This document shows positions 16,948 to 25,776 of a stretch of 64,000 nt of DNA, piece after piece. A program made the position numbers and the translations under genes. The DNA lies in assembly GCF_023149035.1 (NCBI RefSeq), contig NZ_JAHXMY010000002.1, positions 558,001 to 622,000 on the forward strand, given 5' to 3'. Within the stretch, counting starts at the first letter, position 1; every line of letters begins with the position of its first letter. This DNA comes from Microbacterium sp. EYE_78 (GTDB lineage Bacteria > Actinomycetota > Actinomycetes > Actinomycetales > Microbacteriaceae). The notes beneath the pieces were generated by a model that had not been told where the DNA came from, did not search any database, and saw only the letters and a program-made list of their open reading frames with translations.

Positions 16948-18125
16948 GCGGGGAACGCCACCAGTTCGGCGTCGACGGTGACGTGGTCGAGTGCGAGGAC
17001 GATCGCGCCGCGGGTCTCGGCCCACTCCGCGAAGGACGAGGCGACGATCTCAGGGACACCACCGCCGAGGATCGACCGTTCCAGCGAATGCCGGAGCGGC
17101 GCGAGGAGGATCTCGCCCGCGAGCGCCAGCTCGCCGCCGACGACGATCCGCTCCGGGTCGATGAGATTGCATAGGCTCGCCGCCGCGATGCCGATGTGGC
17201 GCCCGGCGTCGGCGATCGCGCGCTGCGCGGACGCGACGCCGTCGCCGGCTGCCGTCACGAGGTCGCGGAGGCGGTGGATGCCGTCGTCCTCCGTGAAGCC
17301 GGCCAGGAGCGCCGGTCCGGCTGCGACCGTCTCGAGGCACCCGCGGTTGCCGCAGCGGCAGAGGGCGCCCTTCTCGTCGATCGTCATGTGACCGATCTGC
17401 CCCGTGCGGCCGCTCATCCCGCGGAACAGCTCGCCGTCGACGAGGAGGCCGGCGCTGATCGAGTGCCCGACGCGGAGGTAGACGGACGATGACGCGCCGC
17501 GGGCGGCACCTTCCCGCGCCTCGGCCAGTGCGCCCAGGTTCGCCTCGCTGTCGACGTGCACGGGTCTGCCGATGCGGGCAGTCAGGCTGCGCGCGATGTC
17601 GACGCCGTCCCAGCCGGGCAGGAGCCCCGGTGTGGAGATCACGGATGTCCGCGGGTCGACCGGGGCCGGGAGCGCGAGGCCCACCGCCGAGAGGTCGCTG
17701 AGCGACCCGCCGAGTCCGTCGACCATGTCGCCGAGCAGCAGACTGAGACGGTCGAGCTCGGCGTCATGGCGGTGGTCCGGTGCGAGCGGCAGGGACGATT
17801 CCGCGACGACGGTGCGGGTGGCGTCCGCGATGGCGACGTGCAGTTTGCGCGGCGAGAAGTGCGCCCCGGCGACGAGACCGACCTGGCGCGCGAGCGAGAC
17901 GAGGGTCGCTCGACGTCCGCTCCGGGACGTGAACGAGGTGTGCAGCACCCCGGTGGCGGTGAGCTCTTTGACGATGTTGGAGACGGTCGCGGGGGAGAGG
18001 CCGGTCGCTCCCGACAGCTCGATCTGCGTCAGCCGGCCATGCCGCTTGAGCGAATCGAGCAGACGTGCACGATTCGCTTCTCGCAGTGACGACTGCGAGC
18101 CGGGCGGAGTTGACCGGCGAGCCAC
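16944..18125 (-). CDS. ROK family transcriptional regulator (XylR/NagC type)
   Basis: 393 residues. The N-terminal winged helix-turn-helix (residues ~15-75: R-L-T-Q-I-E-L-S-G-A-T-G-L-S-P-A-T-V-S) is followed by a ROK sugar-kinase-like domain with G-Q-I-G-H-M and the zinc site C-R-C-G-N-R-G-C-L-E near residue 265. The kinase catalytic N-D-A-N motif reads S-E-A-N (about 195), so it should sense sugar without phosphorylating it. As first gene of the ROK-binding protein-ATPase-permease operon it probably controls this operon and perhaps the paralogous one at 13685. GTG start with a TATGGT -10 box 6 nt upstream. Confidence 0.88.
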   Translation of the reverse strand: MARRSTPPGSQSSLREANRARLLDSLKRHGRLTQIELSGATGLSPATVSNIVKELTATGVLHTSFTSRSGRRATLVSLARQVGLVAGAHFSPRKLHVAIADATRTVVAESSLPLAPDHRHDAELDRLSLLLGDMVDGLGGSLSDLSAVGLALPAPVDPRTSVISTPGLLPGWDGVDIARSLTARIGRPVHVDSEANLGALAEAREGAARGASSSVYLRVGHSISAGLLVDGELFRGMSGRTGQIGHMTIDEKGALCRCGNRGCLETVAAGPALLAGFTEDDGIHRLRDLVTAAGDGVASAQRAIADAGRHIGIAAASLCNLIDPERIVVGGELALAGEILLAPLRHSLERSILGGGVPEIVASSFAEWAETRGAIVLALDHVTVDAELVAFPA

Positions 18126-18131
18126 GGGGCA

Positions 18132-18137
18132 ACCATA
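18132..18137 (-). promoter_or_regulatory. -10 box of the ROK-headed ABC operon (leaderless)
   Basis: TATGGT, 6 nt before the GTG at 18125. The rest of the promoter must lie in the 3' end of the upstream NYN gene, whose stop is only 28 bp away. Confidence 0.45.
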
Positions 18138-18153
18138 CCGTGGCCCCGCATGC

Positions 18154-19017
18154 TCAGGCGGCGTCGACCGCGCGGACCCTCACGATGTTCGTCGATTCGT
18201 CGAGCTCGGCGACCTTCGGGTGCGCCTTCACGAAGTCTGAGAAGGACTTGTGACCGAGGGACTTCTCACTGAAGGAGGGATCCATCCGCTTCAGCAGGTT
18301 CTTGACGGCGGACAGGTGCGCCCACTCTTCATCGGTGCGCTCGTATTCGAGGCGCAGCGCGCGCGAGAGCAGCTGCTCGGTCGCGTCGACCGCCTTGCGC
18401 CGGCGGCGGGCGGTGGCGGGCGCCGACTCCGGCTCGGGGGTGGGCACCGGGTTCGCCACGCCGGGCAGTGTGTCGTAGGCGTCGAACTGGTCGCAGGCGG
18501 CTGCGAGCGACTTCGCGGTCGATCCGGCGACGCCGACGGCGACCACGAATCGACCGAGCCGCTTGCAGCGCTGGGCCAGAGGAACGTAATCGCTGTCGCC
18601 GGCGACGATGACGACGTGCGAGAGGTCCTCGAGGCGGAACAGATCCTCCACCGTGTCGACGGCGAGGCGGATGTCGGCGCCGTTCTTGGCGTAGGCCGCG
18701 GCCGGGAACAGCTGCACGAGGTCGACGGCACGCGAGACGAGCTGCTGTCGGTAGAGCGCATTGACGGGCGAGGACCAGTCCGCATATGCGCGGGTGAGCA
18801 CCAGCGTGCCGAAGGACGCCGCGTAGTCCATGATCGCGCCGACGTCGATCGTCGCGGCGGCGAGGCGTGCGGCGATCTCGGGCTCGTCCGGGTCCGCGGT
18901 GATGCGCTGACGATCGCGCGAGAAGCTGTTGCGACCGTGCACGCGGTCGTACCAGCTCATGACGATGTTGTCGAAGTCGAGGTAGACCGCAACCCGTGGG
19001 CTCGAGGAATCCGGCAT
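18154..19017 (-). CDS. NYN domain protein with C-terminal OST-HTH/LOTUS domain
   Basis: 287 residues. The N-terminal NYN (PIN-like, LabA/DUF88) nuclease domain has V-A-V-Y-L-D-F-D-N-I (acidic residues at ~13 and 15), K-N-G-A-D-I-R-L-A-V-D near residue 110 and I-V-A-G-D-S-D-Y-V-P-L near 138, the four-acid metal site of the fold. A charged linker (residues ~185-215) leads to a C-terminal ~60-residue OST-HTH (LOTUS) domain: H-L-S-A-V-K-N-L-L-K-R, S-F-S-E-K-S-L-G-H-K-S-F-S-D-F. The LOTUS part is expected to bind RNA, so it is probably an RNA-processing nuclease. It is a single gene with a CAGACT box 6 nt before its ATG. Confidence 0.85.
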   Translation of the reverse strand: MPDSSSPRVAVYLDFDNIVMSWYDRVHGRNSFSRDRQRITADPDEPEIAARLAAATIDVGAIMDYAASFGTLVLTRAYADWSSPVNALYRQQLVSRAVDLVQLFPAAAYAKNGADIRLAVDTVEDLFRLEDLSHVVIVAGDSDYVPLAQRCKRLGRFVVAVGVAGSTAKSLAAACDQFDAYDTLPGVANPVPTPEPESAPATARRRRKAVDATEQLLSRALRLEYERTDEEWAHLSAVKNLLKRMDPSFSEKSLGHKSFSDFVKAHPKVAELDESTNIVRVRAVDAA

Positions 19018-19023
19018 CCGTTC

Positions 19024-19029
19024 AGTCTG
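19024..19029 (-). promoter_or_regulatory. -10 box of the NYN gene (leaderless)
   Basis: CAGACT on the minus strand, 6 nt before the ATG at 19017. The divergent TAGACT box at 19075-19080 is about 50 bp away. Confidence 0.4.
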
Positions 19030-19074
19030 TCAGTCCCGGCTGGGGAAAGGGATGCGGCGCGTCCAGCGTCCTCA

Positions 19075-19080
19075 TAGACT
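19075..19080 (+). promoter_or_regulatory. -10 box of the PLDc_N gene (leaderless)
   Basis: TAGACT, 7 nt before the ATG at 19088. Confidence 0.45.
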
Positions 19081-19087
19081 CCGGGCC

Positions 19088-19447
19088 ATGCCCTCTCTGA
19101 TCTCGCTCGTCGTGCTCGCCGGCATGATCTTCGCGCTCGTGGACATCATCACGCGGGATCAGAGCCAGGTGAAGCACATGCCGAAGACGGTCTGGCTGTT
19201 CGTCGTCATCCTGCTGCCGTTCCTCGGCACGGTGCTGTGGTTCGCGATCGGCCGTGAGTATCCGCGCCGAGAGGCGTCACGGCCGCCGCAATTCGCGCCG
19301 TGGGCCACGGAGCCCGCTGCGCCGCGGCCGCGCGAGTCCCGCTCCACCGAGCAGCAGCTCGCCGACCTCGAACGGGAGATCGAAGAGGAGCGCCTGCGCG
19401 CCGAGCTCGCGCGTCGGCGACGCGATCAGCAGGGCGAGCCCGCCTGA
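19088..19447 (+). CDS. PLDc_N domain small membrane protein
   Basis: 119 residues. Two membrane segments (residues ~2-20 and ~36-56) have the P-K-T-V-W-L-F-V-V-I-L-L-P-F-L-G-T-V-L-W-F pattern of the cardiolipin-synthase N-terminal (PLDc_N) domain, followed by G-R-E-Y-P-R. No phospholipase catalytic domain follows. Instead there is a Pro-rich then charged, probably coiled-coil tail (L-A-D-L-E-R-E-I-E-E-E-R-L-R). Function is unknown. It is convergent with the Gfo/Idh/MocA gene, with 3 bp between stops. Confidence 0.8.
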   Translation: MPSLISLVVLAGMIFALVDIITRDQSQVKHMPKTVWLFVVILLPFLGTVLWFAIGREYPRREASRPPQFAPWATEPAAPRPRESRSTEQQLADLEREIEEERLRAELARRRRDQQGEPA

Positions 19448-19450
19448 GCC

Positions 19451-20431
19451 TCAGGACTGCGGGTAGACCACGCCGAGCTGCGCGCGGATCTCGTCGAGCG
19501 TCCCCATGATGGCGACGCTCTCGTCCATGCCGAGGAGCTCGCTGTCGGTGCGGCCCTCCCGGATGAGCTGCTCGGCGTGGAGCGCCTGATACTGCATGCC
19601 GCGCCCGTCGACCTCGGAGTGGAACTCCTCGCGGACCGCGCCGTCGCGGTCGTGGACGCGGAAGGAGGTCGGCGTGTACCAGACCGAGTCGATGACGATG
19701 CGGCCCTCCGTGCCGATGATCTGGGCCACGTTCGCGCCCGCCCCGCGCATCGAGGTGAGGAGCGACGATACGGCCCCCGAACCGTGGACGAGCGAGATCG
19801 CGGCTTCGGTGTCCGCCCCGGTGTCACCGAGACGACCGAGGGCGCTCACGGCTGTGGGGCGTCCGAGCACGTCCCACGCGAACGAGATCGGGTAGATGCC
19901 GAGGTCGAGCAACGCCCCGCCGCCGAGCTCGAGCGCGTTCAGTCGATGCGTCGGGTCGGTGGGGAGGTTCTGGGTGTGGTCTGCGCTCAGGGCCCGCACC
20001 TCGCCGATCGCCCCCGACGCGAGCAGCTCCCGCAGGCGGACCATGTGCGGCAGGTAGCGCGTCCACATGGCCTCCATCGCGAGCAGGCCGCGGGCGGCGG
20101 CGGCGTCGCGGATCTCCGCAGCCTGCGCCGCGTCGAGGGTGAGCGGCTTCTCGATGAGCACGTGGGTGCCGTTCTCGAGCGCGAGCAGCGCGTTGTCGCG
20201 GTGGTGGCTGTGGGGCGTCGCGATGTAGACGATGTCGACGTCGGGCGCGGCCACGAGCTCCTCGTACGACCCGTACGCGCTCGGGATGGCGTACTGCTCC
20301 GCGAACGCCTGCGCGGCCTCGAGGCGTCGTGACCCCACGGCGGTGACCGTGAGCCCGGCGGTCCGCAGGTCGGAGGTGAAGGCATGCGCGATGCCGCCGG
20401 TGGCCAGGATTCCCCATCGGAGTGCCGTCAT
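19451..20431 (-). CDS. Gfo/Idh/MocA family NAD(P)-dependent oxidoreductase
   Basis: 326 residues. The N-terminal Rossmann fold begins W-G-I-L-A-T-G-G-I-A-H; then come V-Y-I-A-T-P-H-S-H-H and the family's catalytic E-K-P-L-T (about residue 96). The C-terminal half is the substrate-binding alpha/beta domain with G-G-G-A-L-L-D-L-G-I-Y-P, the usual D-x-x-x-Y/H region. It probably oxidises or reduces a sugar or sugar-acid ring carbon; the substrate is not predictable. The ATG at 20431 has a TAGGCT -10 box 7 nt upstream. It is a single gene, divergent from the M20 peptidase. Confidence 0.87.
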   Translation of the reverse strand: MTALRWGILATGGIAHAFTSDLRTAGLTVTAVGSRRLEAAQAFAEQYAIPSAYGSYEELVAAPDVDIVYIATPHSHHRDNALLALENGTHVLIEKPLTLDAAQAAEIRDAAAARGLLAMEAMWTRYLPHMVRLRELLASGAIGEVRALSADHTQNLPTDPTHRLNALELGGGALLDLGIYPISFAWDVLGRPTAVSALGRLGDTGADTEAAISLVHGSGAVSSLLTSMRGAGANVAQIIGTEGRIVIDSVWYTPTSFRVHDRDGAVREEFHSEVDGRGMQYQALHAEQLIREGRTDSELLGMDESVAIMGTLDEIRAQLGVVYPQS

Positions 20432-20438
20432 GGCCCCG

Positions 20439-20444
20439 AGCCTA
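20439..20444 (-). promoter_or_regulatory. -10 box of the Gfo/Idh/MocA gene
   Basis: TAGGCT on the minus strand, 7 nt before the ATG at 20431. It is back to back with the TAGAGT box at 20471-20476. Confidence 0.45.
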
Positions 20445-20470
20445 TCCTCGGCGCGGGGCCGACCCGGTCG

Positions 20471-20476
20471 TAGAGT
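20471..20476 (+). promoter_or_regulatory. -10 box of the M20 peptidase gene (leaderless)
   Basis: TAGAGT, 6 nt before the GTG at 20483. It supports GTG as the start. Confidence 0.45.
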
Positions 20477-20482
20477 CGTCGC

Positions 20483-21835
20483 GTGACCCCCGGCACCGAG
20501 CAGCGCGACGCGATCGCCCGCTTCCGCGAGCTTCTGCGCATCCCGACCGTCTCGATGGCCGTCGACGGAGGGGAAGCACCTGACGACACCGCCTTCGTGG
20601 CGTTCCGGGATGCCCTCGCCCGCCTCTACCCGGCGGCCCACCGGACGCTCGAGCTCGAGACCATCGCGGGCCACTCGCTGCTGTACCGCTGGCGCGGGGC
20701 GGATGCCGAGCGCCCCCTCGTCCTCATGGCCCACCAGGACGTCGTCCCGGTGGTGCCGGCGGAGTGGACGCATCCGCCGTTCGCGGCCGAGCTCGTCGGC
20801 ACGGGCGAGGACGAGGAGATCCACGCCCGCGGCGCCGTGGACGACAAGGGCGCCCTCGTCGCCATCCTCGAGGCCGTGGAATCCCTCATCGTCGCGGGGG
20901 CGACCCCCGCCCGCGACGTGTACCTCGCATTCGGCCACAACGAGGAGGTCGCCGGCGACGGCGCCCGCGACATCGCGACGGCATTGCGGGACCGCGGCAT
21001 CCGTCCCTCACTCGTCCTCGACGAGGGCGGCGCCGTGGTCGAGGGCGTGCTCCCGGCGGTGGCGGTGCCCACCGCGATGATCGGCGTCGCCGAGCGCGGG
21101 GTCATGACGGTGCACCTGACCGCCCGCGAGCTCGGCGGGCACGCGTCGACGCCGCCGCGAGACCCGGCCACCGCGCGGCTCGCGCGGGCCGTGCTCCGCC
21201 TGCACCGCCGCCCGTTCCCGACACGGCTCGTCGCACCGGTCCGCGCCATGTTCGAGACCGTCGCCCCGCACACGCGGGGACCGCTCCGTCGCGTGTTCGC
21301 GAACATCGGCGTGAGCGGCCGGCTGCTCGTGAAGGTCTTCCCGCGCCTCGGCCCCGAGCTCAACGCGCTGGTCCGGACGACGGCGGTCGTCACCGAGCTC
21401 TCCGGGGCGACGGGGGCGAACGTCCTCGCCACCTCGGCCCGGGCGAGCGTGAACGTGCGGCTCCTCCCCGGCGACACGGCCGCGTCGGCGGTCGCCCGCA
21501 TCCGCTCGGTCGTCCGCGACCCCCTCGTCGAGGTCGAGGTCGCCGCCGCGTCCGATCCGTCGCCGGTGTCGCCCTGGTCGGGACCGGCGTGGGACCGGCT
21601 GGCCGCCGCGACGGCGTCGGCCCTCGGCTCGGAGATCGTCGCGACGCCCTACATCCAGCTCGGCGCGAGCGACAGCCGCTGGTTCACCGAGATCAGCGAC
21701 CACGTCTACCGGTTCACCCCGTTCCACCTCACGCGGGGTGAACGCGAGGCGCTGCACTCCCACGACGAGCGGATCCGCGTCGCGTCCTGGTTGCGCGGCA
21801 TCGAGTTCTACCGCGACCTCCTGCGGGCGAGCTGA
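20483..21835 (+). CDS. M20 family zinc peptidase (Cps1/PM20D1-like)
   Basis: 450 residues. The di-zinc ligands of the M20 family are visible in order: M-A-H-Q-D (about residue 83), V-D-D-K-G (the bridging Asp, about 118), H-N-E-E (general base and ligand, about 152), D-E-G-G (about 179) and the late L-H-S-H-D-E (about 422). The lid/dimerisation domain starts around residue 200 (G-V-M-T-V-H-L-T-A-R). The length and G-H-A-S-T-P-P motif match carboxypeptidase S/PM20D1-like members, which cleave or form N-acyl amino acids and peptides. There is no signal peptide, so it is probably cytoplasmic. The stop is one base from the convergent hrpA stop. Confidence 0.86.
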   Translation: MTPGTEQRDAIARFRELLRIPTVSMAVDGGEAPDDTAFVAFRDALARLYPAAHRTLELETIAGHSLLYRWRGADAERPLVLMAHQDVVPVVPAEWTHPPFAAELVGTGEDEEIHARGAVDDKGALVAILEAVESLIVAGATPARDVYLAFGHNEEVAGDGARDIATALRDRGIRPSLVLDEGGAVVEGVLPAVAVPTAMIGVAERGVMTVHLTARELGGHASTPPRDPATARLARAVLRLHRRPFPTRLVAPVRAMFETVAPHTRGPLRRVFANIGVSGRLLVKVFPRLGPELNALVRTTAVVTELSGATGANVLATSARASVNVRLLPGDTAASAVARIRSVVRDPLVEVEVAAASDPSPVSPWSGPAWDRLAAATASALGSEIVATPYIQLGASDSRWFTEISDHVYRFTPFHLTRGEREALHSHDERIRVASWLRGIEFYRDLLRAS

Positions 21836-21836
21836 C

Positions 21837-24800
21837 TCAGCCCGTCCCCGCGAGCGCCTTCGAGATCCGCTGCAGCGAGACCGGTTCGGCCGTGCCCAGC
21901 CGCTGCGCGAACAGGCTCACGCGGAACTCCTCGAGCAGCCAGCGCGCGTGCACCAGGTGCGCCGGTGCGTCCGCGGGGAGCGGGAGCGCGCCCCCGGCAT
22001 CCGTGAACAGGGCTGCGGCGCGCTCGTACTCGGTCATCCGCTGCCGGTCGCGCCCGGGGTTGTCCGAGAGGGCGTCGACGCGTTCCTTCGCCCCCTGCAG
22101 GTAGCGGGGGAGGTGCGCGAGCCGCGTCACGCCGGTGCGGGAGAGGAACCCCGGATGGATGAGCCCCGCGAGCTGCGCCTTCACGTCGCCGAGCGCCGCG
22201 AGCAGGGTCATCGAGTTCTGGTGCTTCACCGCGCGCTCGACGTCGCGCTGCAGGGTGAGGATGCGGGCGGCCAGCGAGACCGTGCGGAAGAGCTCGTCGA
22301 CGATGCGCGCCGAGAACGCGTCGCGGGCGGCGGTGAACGCGGCCTCGGTCCGGATGACCGCATCCCCCATGACGGCGTCGGCGACGGCGACCCGGGCGTC
22401 TTCGATGAGCGCCTTCGCCGACGGATAGGGCGAGGCCGCCAGGGCGAGCTTCTCGGGCGCCGTCAGGTGGTCCATGACGTAGGCGGTGGGCGAGGGGACG
22501 GCGAGGAGCAGCAGCCGCCGGGCGCCGGCGCGCGTGAGCTCGGCGGCGCGTTCGGCGGTCGCCTCGATGCGCAGCGACACCCCGTCCTTCCCGTCGACGA
22601 GCGCCGGGTACCCGCGGACCACGCCGCCGGCGACCTTCGTGTCGACGACCTCGGGCAGGTCACCGACGTCCCACGTCGTGATGCCGGTGCGCTCGATGGG
22701 GGCGCTCGCGGCGGCGACGGTCGCGGCGGGGGATGCCGCCGGCTGCGGGCCGCGCTTCGGCGCGAGCGAGCGGGCGACCGATTCGCGGGCACGGCCGGCG
22801 AGACGGTCCTGCAGCTCGCGCAGGTCGCGGGACGACCCGACGGTGCGCCCGCGCTGGTCGACGGCGCGGAACGAGACACCCAGGTGGGCGGGGACGCGCT
22901 CGAGGTCGAAGTCGCGCTCGGTGACCGGCTGGTGCGCGACGCGCTGGATGCGCGCGGCGAGGGCCGCACGGAGCGTGGATGCCGGGAGTCCGTCGGTGTC
23001 CTCTGGGCCCGACCCGCGCAGCTCGTCGCCGAGGGTGCTCGCCCAGTCCGCCGCAGGCACGACGTGCCGACGGATCGCCTTCGGGAGCGCCTTGATGAGC
23101 CCGGTGACGAGCTCGTCGCGCATGCCGGGGACCTGCCAGTCGAACCCGTCGGGGCGCAGCTGGGCGAGCAGGGCGAGGGGCACGACGACGCTGACGCCGT
23201 CGTCGGGTGCGCCGGGCTCGAAGCGGTAGGCGAGCGAGAGCACCTGGTCGCCCTGACGCCAGCGCGTCGGGAAGTCGCGCTCGTCGGTGCGGGCGGACTC
23301 GCCGAGGAGGTCGGCCTCGGTCATGTCGAGGAGCTTCGGGGCGGCGGGCTGCGTCTCGCGCCACCACGCCTCGAACGAGCGGACGTCGAACACGTCGTGC
23401 GGCACGCGGGCGTCGTAGAAGGCGTACACCGCTTCGTCGCCGACGAGGATGTCGCGGCGGCGCTCGCGCTCCTCGATGCGTTCGAGCTGACGCCGCAGCT
23501 CGCCGTTGCGGCGCTCGAACGCGGTGAGCCGCTTGTCGAGGTGCTGGCTGTTCCACTCGCCCTCGACGAGCGCGTGGCGCAGGAACAGCTCCCGGGCGAG
23601 GTCGCGGTCGCGGCGGGCGAGCTGCACCCGGCGGCGCGGGATGATCTCGACGCCGAAGAGCGTCACCTTCTCGGCCGCGACGGCAGCGCCGGCATCCTTC
23701 GACCAGTGCGGGTCGCTGAGGCTCCGGTGCGCGAGGTCGCCGGCGAGGTCCTCGGCCCACGCTGGGTCGATCGCGGCGACCGTGCGGCCGAACAGACGCG
23801 AGGTCTCGACCAGCTCGGCGGCCATGACGGCGTCGGGGGAGGCCTTGCGGAGGCCCGAGCCGGGGAACACCGAGAACGAGGCGCCGCGCGCGCCGCGGTA
23901 CTGCGGCAGAGGCTTCCGGGCGTTCTTCTTCGCGGGATCGGTGGTCACCGAGCGGGTGTCGAGGATGCCGATGTGCGAGAGGAGCCCCGACAGGATCGCC
24001 CGGTGGAGCGCGTCGGGATCGGCGGCGCCCGCGGCCTGACGCGGGGCATCCTTCGGCGAACCCGAACGGGAGAGCGTCGAGAGCTGCCGGTGCACGTCGA
24101 ACCATTCGCGGACACGCACGTAGTTCAGGTGCTCGCTGCGGCAGAGACGCCGGAACGCGCTCGAGCCGAGCTCGCGCCGCTGCTCGCGCAGGTGGTTCCA
24201 GAGGTTCAGCAGGGTGAGGAAGTCGCTCGTCGGGTCGACGAACCGCGCGTGCAGGCGGTCGGCCTCCTCGCGGCGCTCCTCGGGACGCTCGCGGACGTCC
24301 TGGATGGACAGCCCCGACACGATCGCGAGGACGTCGCGCGAGACGCCGAGCGTCTCGGCCTCGAGCAGCATCCGCGCGAACCTCGGGTCGATCGGCAGGC
24401 GCGCGATGCGGCGACCGAGGCCCGTGAGCCGCATCGCGCCGGTGCGCCCTGCGACGGCGCGGAGCTCGGTCAGCAGCTCGACGGCCGCCTTCACCCCGCG
24501 GCTGTCGGGCTTGGTGAGGAACGGGAACTCGGTGACGTCCCCGAAACCGAGCGACAGCATCTGCAGGATGACCGACGCGAGCGAGGTCCGCAGGATCTCG
24601 GGCTCGGTGAACTCGGGACGCGCCGCGAAGTCGTCTTCGCCGTACAGGCGGATCGCGATGCCCGCCGACGTGCGCCCGGCGCGGCCGGAGCGCTGCTGCG
24701 CCGAGGCCTGCGAGATCGCCTCGATCGGCAGTCGCTGGATCTTCGACCGCACGCTGTAGCGCGAGATGCGCGCCGTGCCGGTGTCGACGACGTACCGGAT

Positions 24801-25715
24801 GCCGGGGACCGTGAGGCTCGTCTCGGCGACGTTCGTGGCGAGGATGACCCGTCGCCGGACGCCGGCGACCGCGGACGGTTCGAAGACACGGTGCTGCTCG
24901 GCGGACGAGAGCCGTCCGAACAGCGGCAGCACCTCGGTCGGACGGGCGTCCTTCGCGTACAGGCCGCGGACGGCATCCATCGCGTCGCGGATCTCGGCCT
25001 CGCCCGGCAGGAAGACGAGCACGTCGCCGTCGGGCTCCCGATCGAGTTCGCGGAGCGCCGCGAGCAGACCGTCGACGTCGTCCTCCGTCTCCTCGTCGTG
25101 CGCGCGGTAGCGGATCTCCACGGGGTAGGTGCGGCCCGAGACCTCGATGATCGGGGCCGGGACGCGCTCGCCGTCCGGCGCCGCCCCGGCGAAGTGCGCC
25201 GCGAAGCTCTCCGGGTCGATCGTCGCCGACGTGATGATCACCTTCAGGTCGGGACGCTCGGGCAGGATGCGGGCGAGGTAGCCCAGCAGGAAGTCGACGT
25301 TGAGGGACCGCTCGTGGGCTTCGTCGACGATGATCGTGTCGTAGCGGTGCAGCAGTCGGTCCCGGTGGATCTCGTTGAGCAGGATGCCGTCGGTCATCAG
25401 CGTGACCTGCGTGGCATCGGTCACCTCGTCGGTGAAGCGGACCTTGTAGCCGATCGCGCCCCCGAGCGGCACCTGCACCTCGTGCGCGAGGCGCTCGGCG
25501 ATCGACCGCGCCGCGATGCGCCGAGGCTGGGTGTGCGCGATGCGCGTGCGGCCGAGCTCGAGGCACATCTTCGGCAGCTGCGTCGTCTTGCCCGACCCGG
25601 TCGCCCCGGCGACGATGACGACCTGGTGCTCCGCGATGGCGCGCGTGATCTCGTCCCGTGCGGCGCTGACGGGCAGCTCCGGGGGATACGAGAGGACGGG
25701 TGCGGGTGCGGACAC
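21837..25715 (-). CDS. hrpA: ATP-dependent RNA helicase HrpA (DEAH family)
   Basis: 1292 residues, full length for HrpA. Helicase motifs: I G-A-T-G-S-G-K-T-T (about residue 37), II D-E-A-H (about 131), III S-A-T (about 160), V T-N-V-A-E-T-S-L-T (about 300) and VI Q-R-S-G-R-A-G-R (about 347). The ratchet/OB region follows, then the long DUF3418 C-terminal region peculiar to HrpA (from about residue 700). The family unwinds RNA and rescues stalled or collided ribosomes. The GTG start at 25715 has a TAGCAT box 8 nt upstream. The complementary strand is also open for over 1300 codons, which is a GC artefact. Confidence 0.93.
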   Translation of the reverse strand: MSAPAPVLSYPPELPVSAARDEITRAIAEHQVVIVAGATGSGKTTQLPKMCLELGRTRIAHTQPRRIAARSIAERLAHEVQVPLGGAIGYKVRFTDEVTDATQVTLMTDGILLNEIHRDRLLHRYDTIIVDEAHERSLNVDFLLGYLARILPERPDLKVIITSATIDPESFAAHFAGAAPDGERVPAPIIEVSGRTYPVEIRYRAHDEETEDDVDGLLAALRELDREPDGDVLVFLPGEAEIRDAMDAVRGLYAKDARPTEVLPLFGRLSSAEQHRVFEPSAVAGVRRRVILATNVAETSLTVPGIRYVVDTGTARISRYSVRSKIQRLPIEAISQASAQQRSGRAGRTSAGIAIRLYGEDDFAARPEFTEPEILRTSLASVILQMLSLGFGDVTEFPFLTKPDSRGVKAAVELLTELRAVAGRTGAMRLTGLGRRIARLPIDPRFARMLLEAETLGVSRDVLAIVSGLSIQDVRERPEERREEADRLHARFVDPTSDFLTLLNLWNHLREQRRELGSSAFRRLCRSEHLNYVRVREWFDVHRQLSTLSRSGSPKDAPRQAAGAADPDALHRAILSGLLSHIGILDTRSVTTDPAKKNARKPLPQYRGARGASFSVFPGSGLRKASPDAVMAAELVETSRLFGRTVAAIDPAWAEDLAGDLAHRSLSDPHWSKDAGAAVAAEKVTLFGVEIIPRRRVQLARRDRDLARELFLRHALVEGEWNSQHLDKRLTAFERRNGELRRQLERIEERERRRDILVGDEAVYAFYDARVPHDVFDVRSFEAWWRETQPAAPKLLDMTEADLLGESARTDERDFPTRWRQGDQVLSLAYRFEPGAPDDGVSVVVPLALLAQLRPDGFDWQVPGMRDELVTGLIKALPKAIRRHVVPAADWASTLGDELRGSGPEDTDGLPASTLRAALAARIQRVAHQPVTERDFDLERVPAHLGVSFRAVDQRGRTVGSSRDLRELQDRLAGRARESVARSLAPKRGPQPAASPAATVAAASAPIERTGITTWDVGDLPEVVDTKVAGGVVRGYPALVDGKDGVSLRIEATAERAAELTRAGARRLLLLAVPSPTAYVMDHLTAPEKLALAASPYPSAKALIEDARVAVADAVMGDAVIRTEAAFTAARDAFSARIVDELFRTVSLAARILTLQRDVERAVKHQNSMTLLAALGDVKAQLAGLIHPGFLSRTGVTRLAHLPRYLQGAKERVDALSDNPGRDRQRMTEYERAAALFTDAGGALPLPADAPAHLVHARWLLEEFRVSLFAQRLGTAEPVSLQRISKALAGTG

Positions 25716-25723
25716 AGCCTTCG

Positions 25724-25729
25724 ATGCTA
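25724..25729 (-). promoter_or_regulatory. -10 box of hrpA
   Basis: TAGCAT on the minus strand, 8 nt before the GTG at 25715, inside the 61-bp gap after the FHA/winged-helix gene. hrpA therefore probably has its own promoter rather than being read from the kinase operon. Confidence 0.35.
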
Positions 25730-25776
25730 TCGCGCGGGCGGATGCCGGCGGTCGCTCTGCGCGTGGGCGGTGCGCC

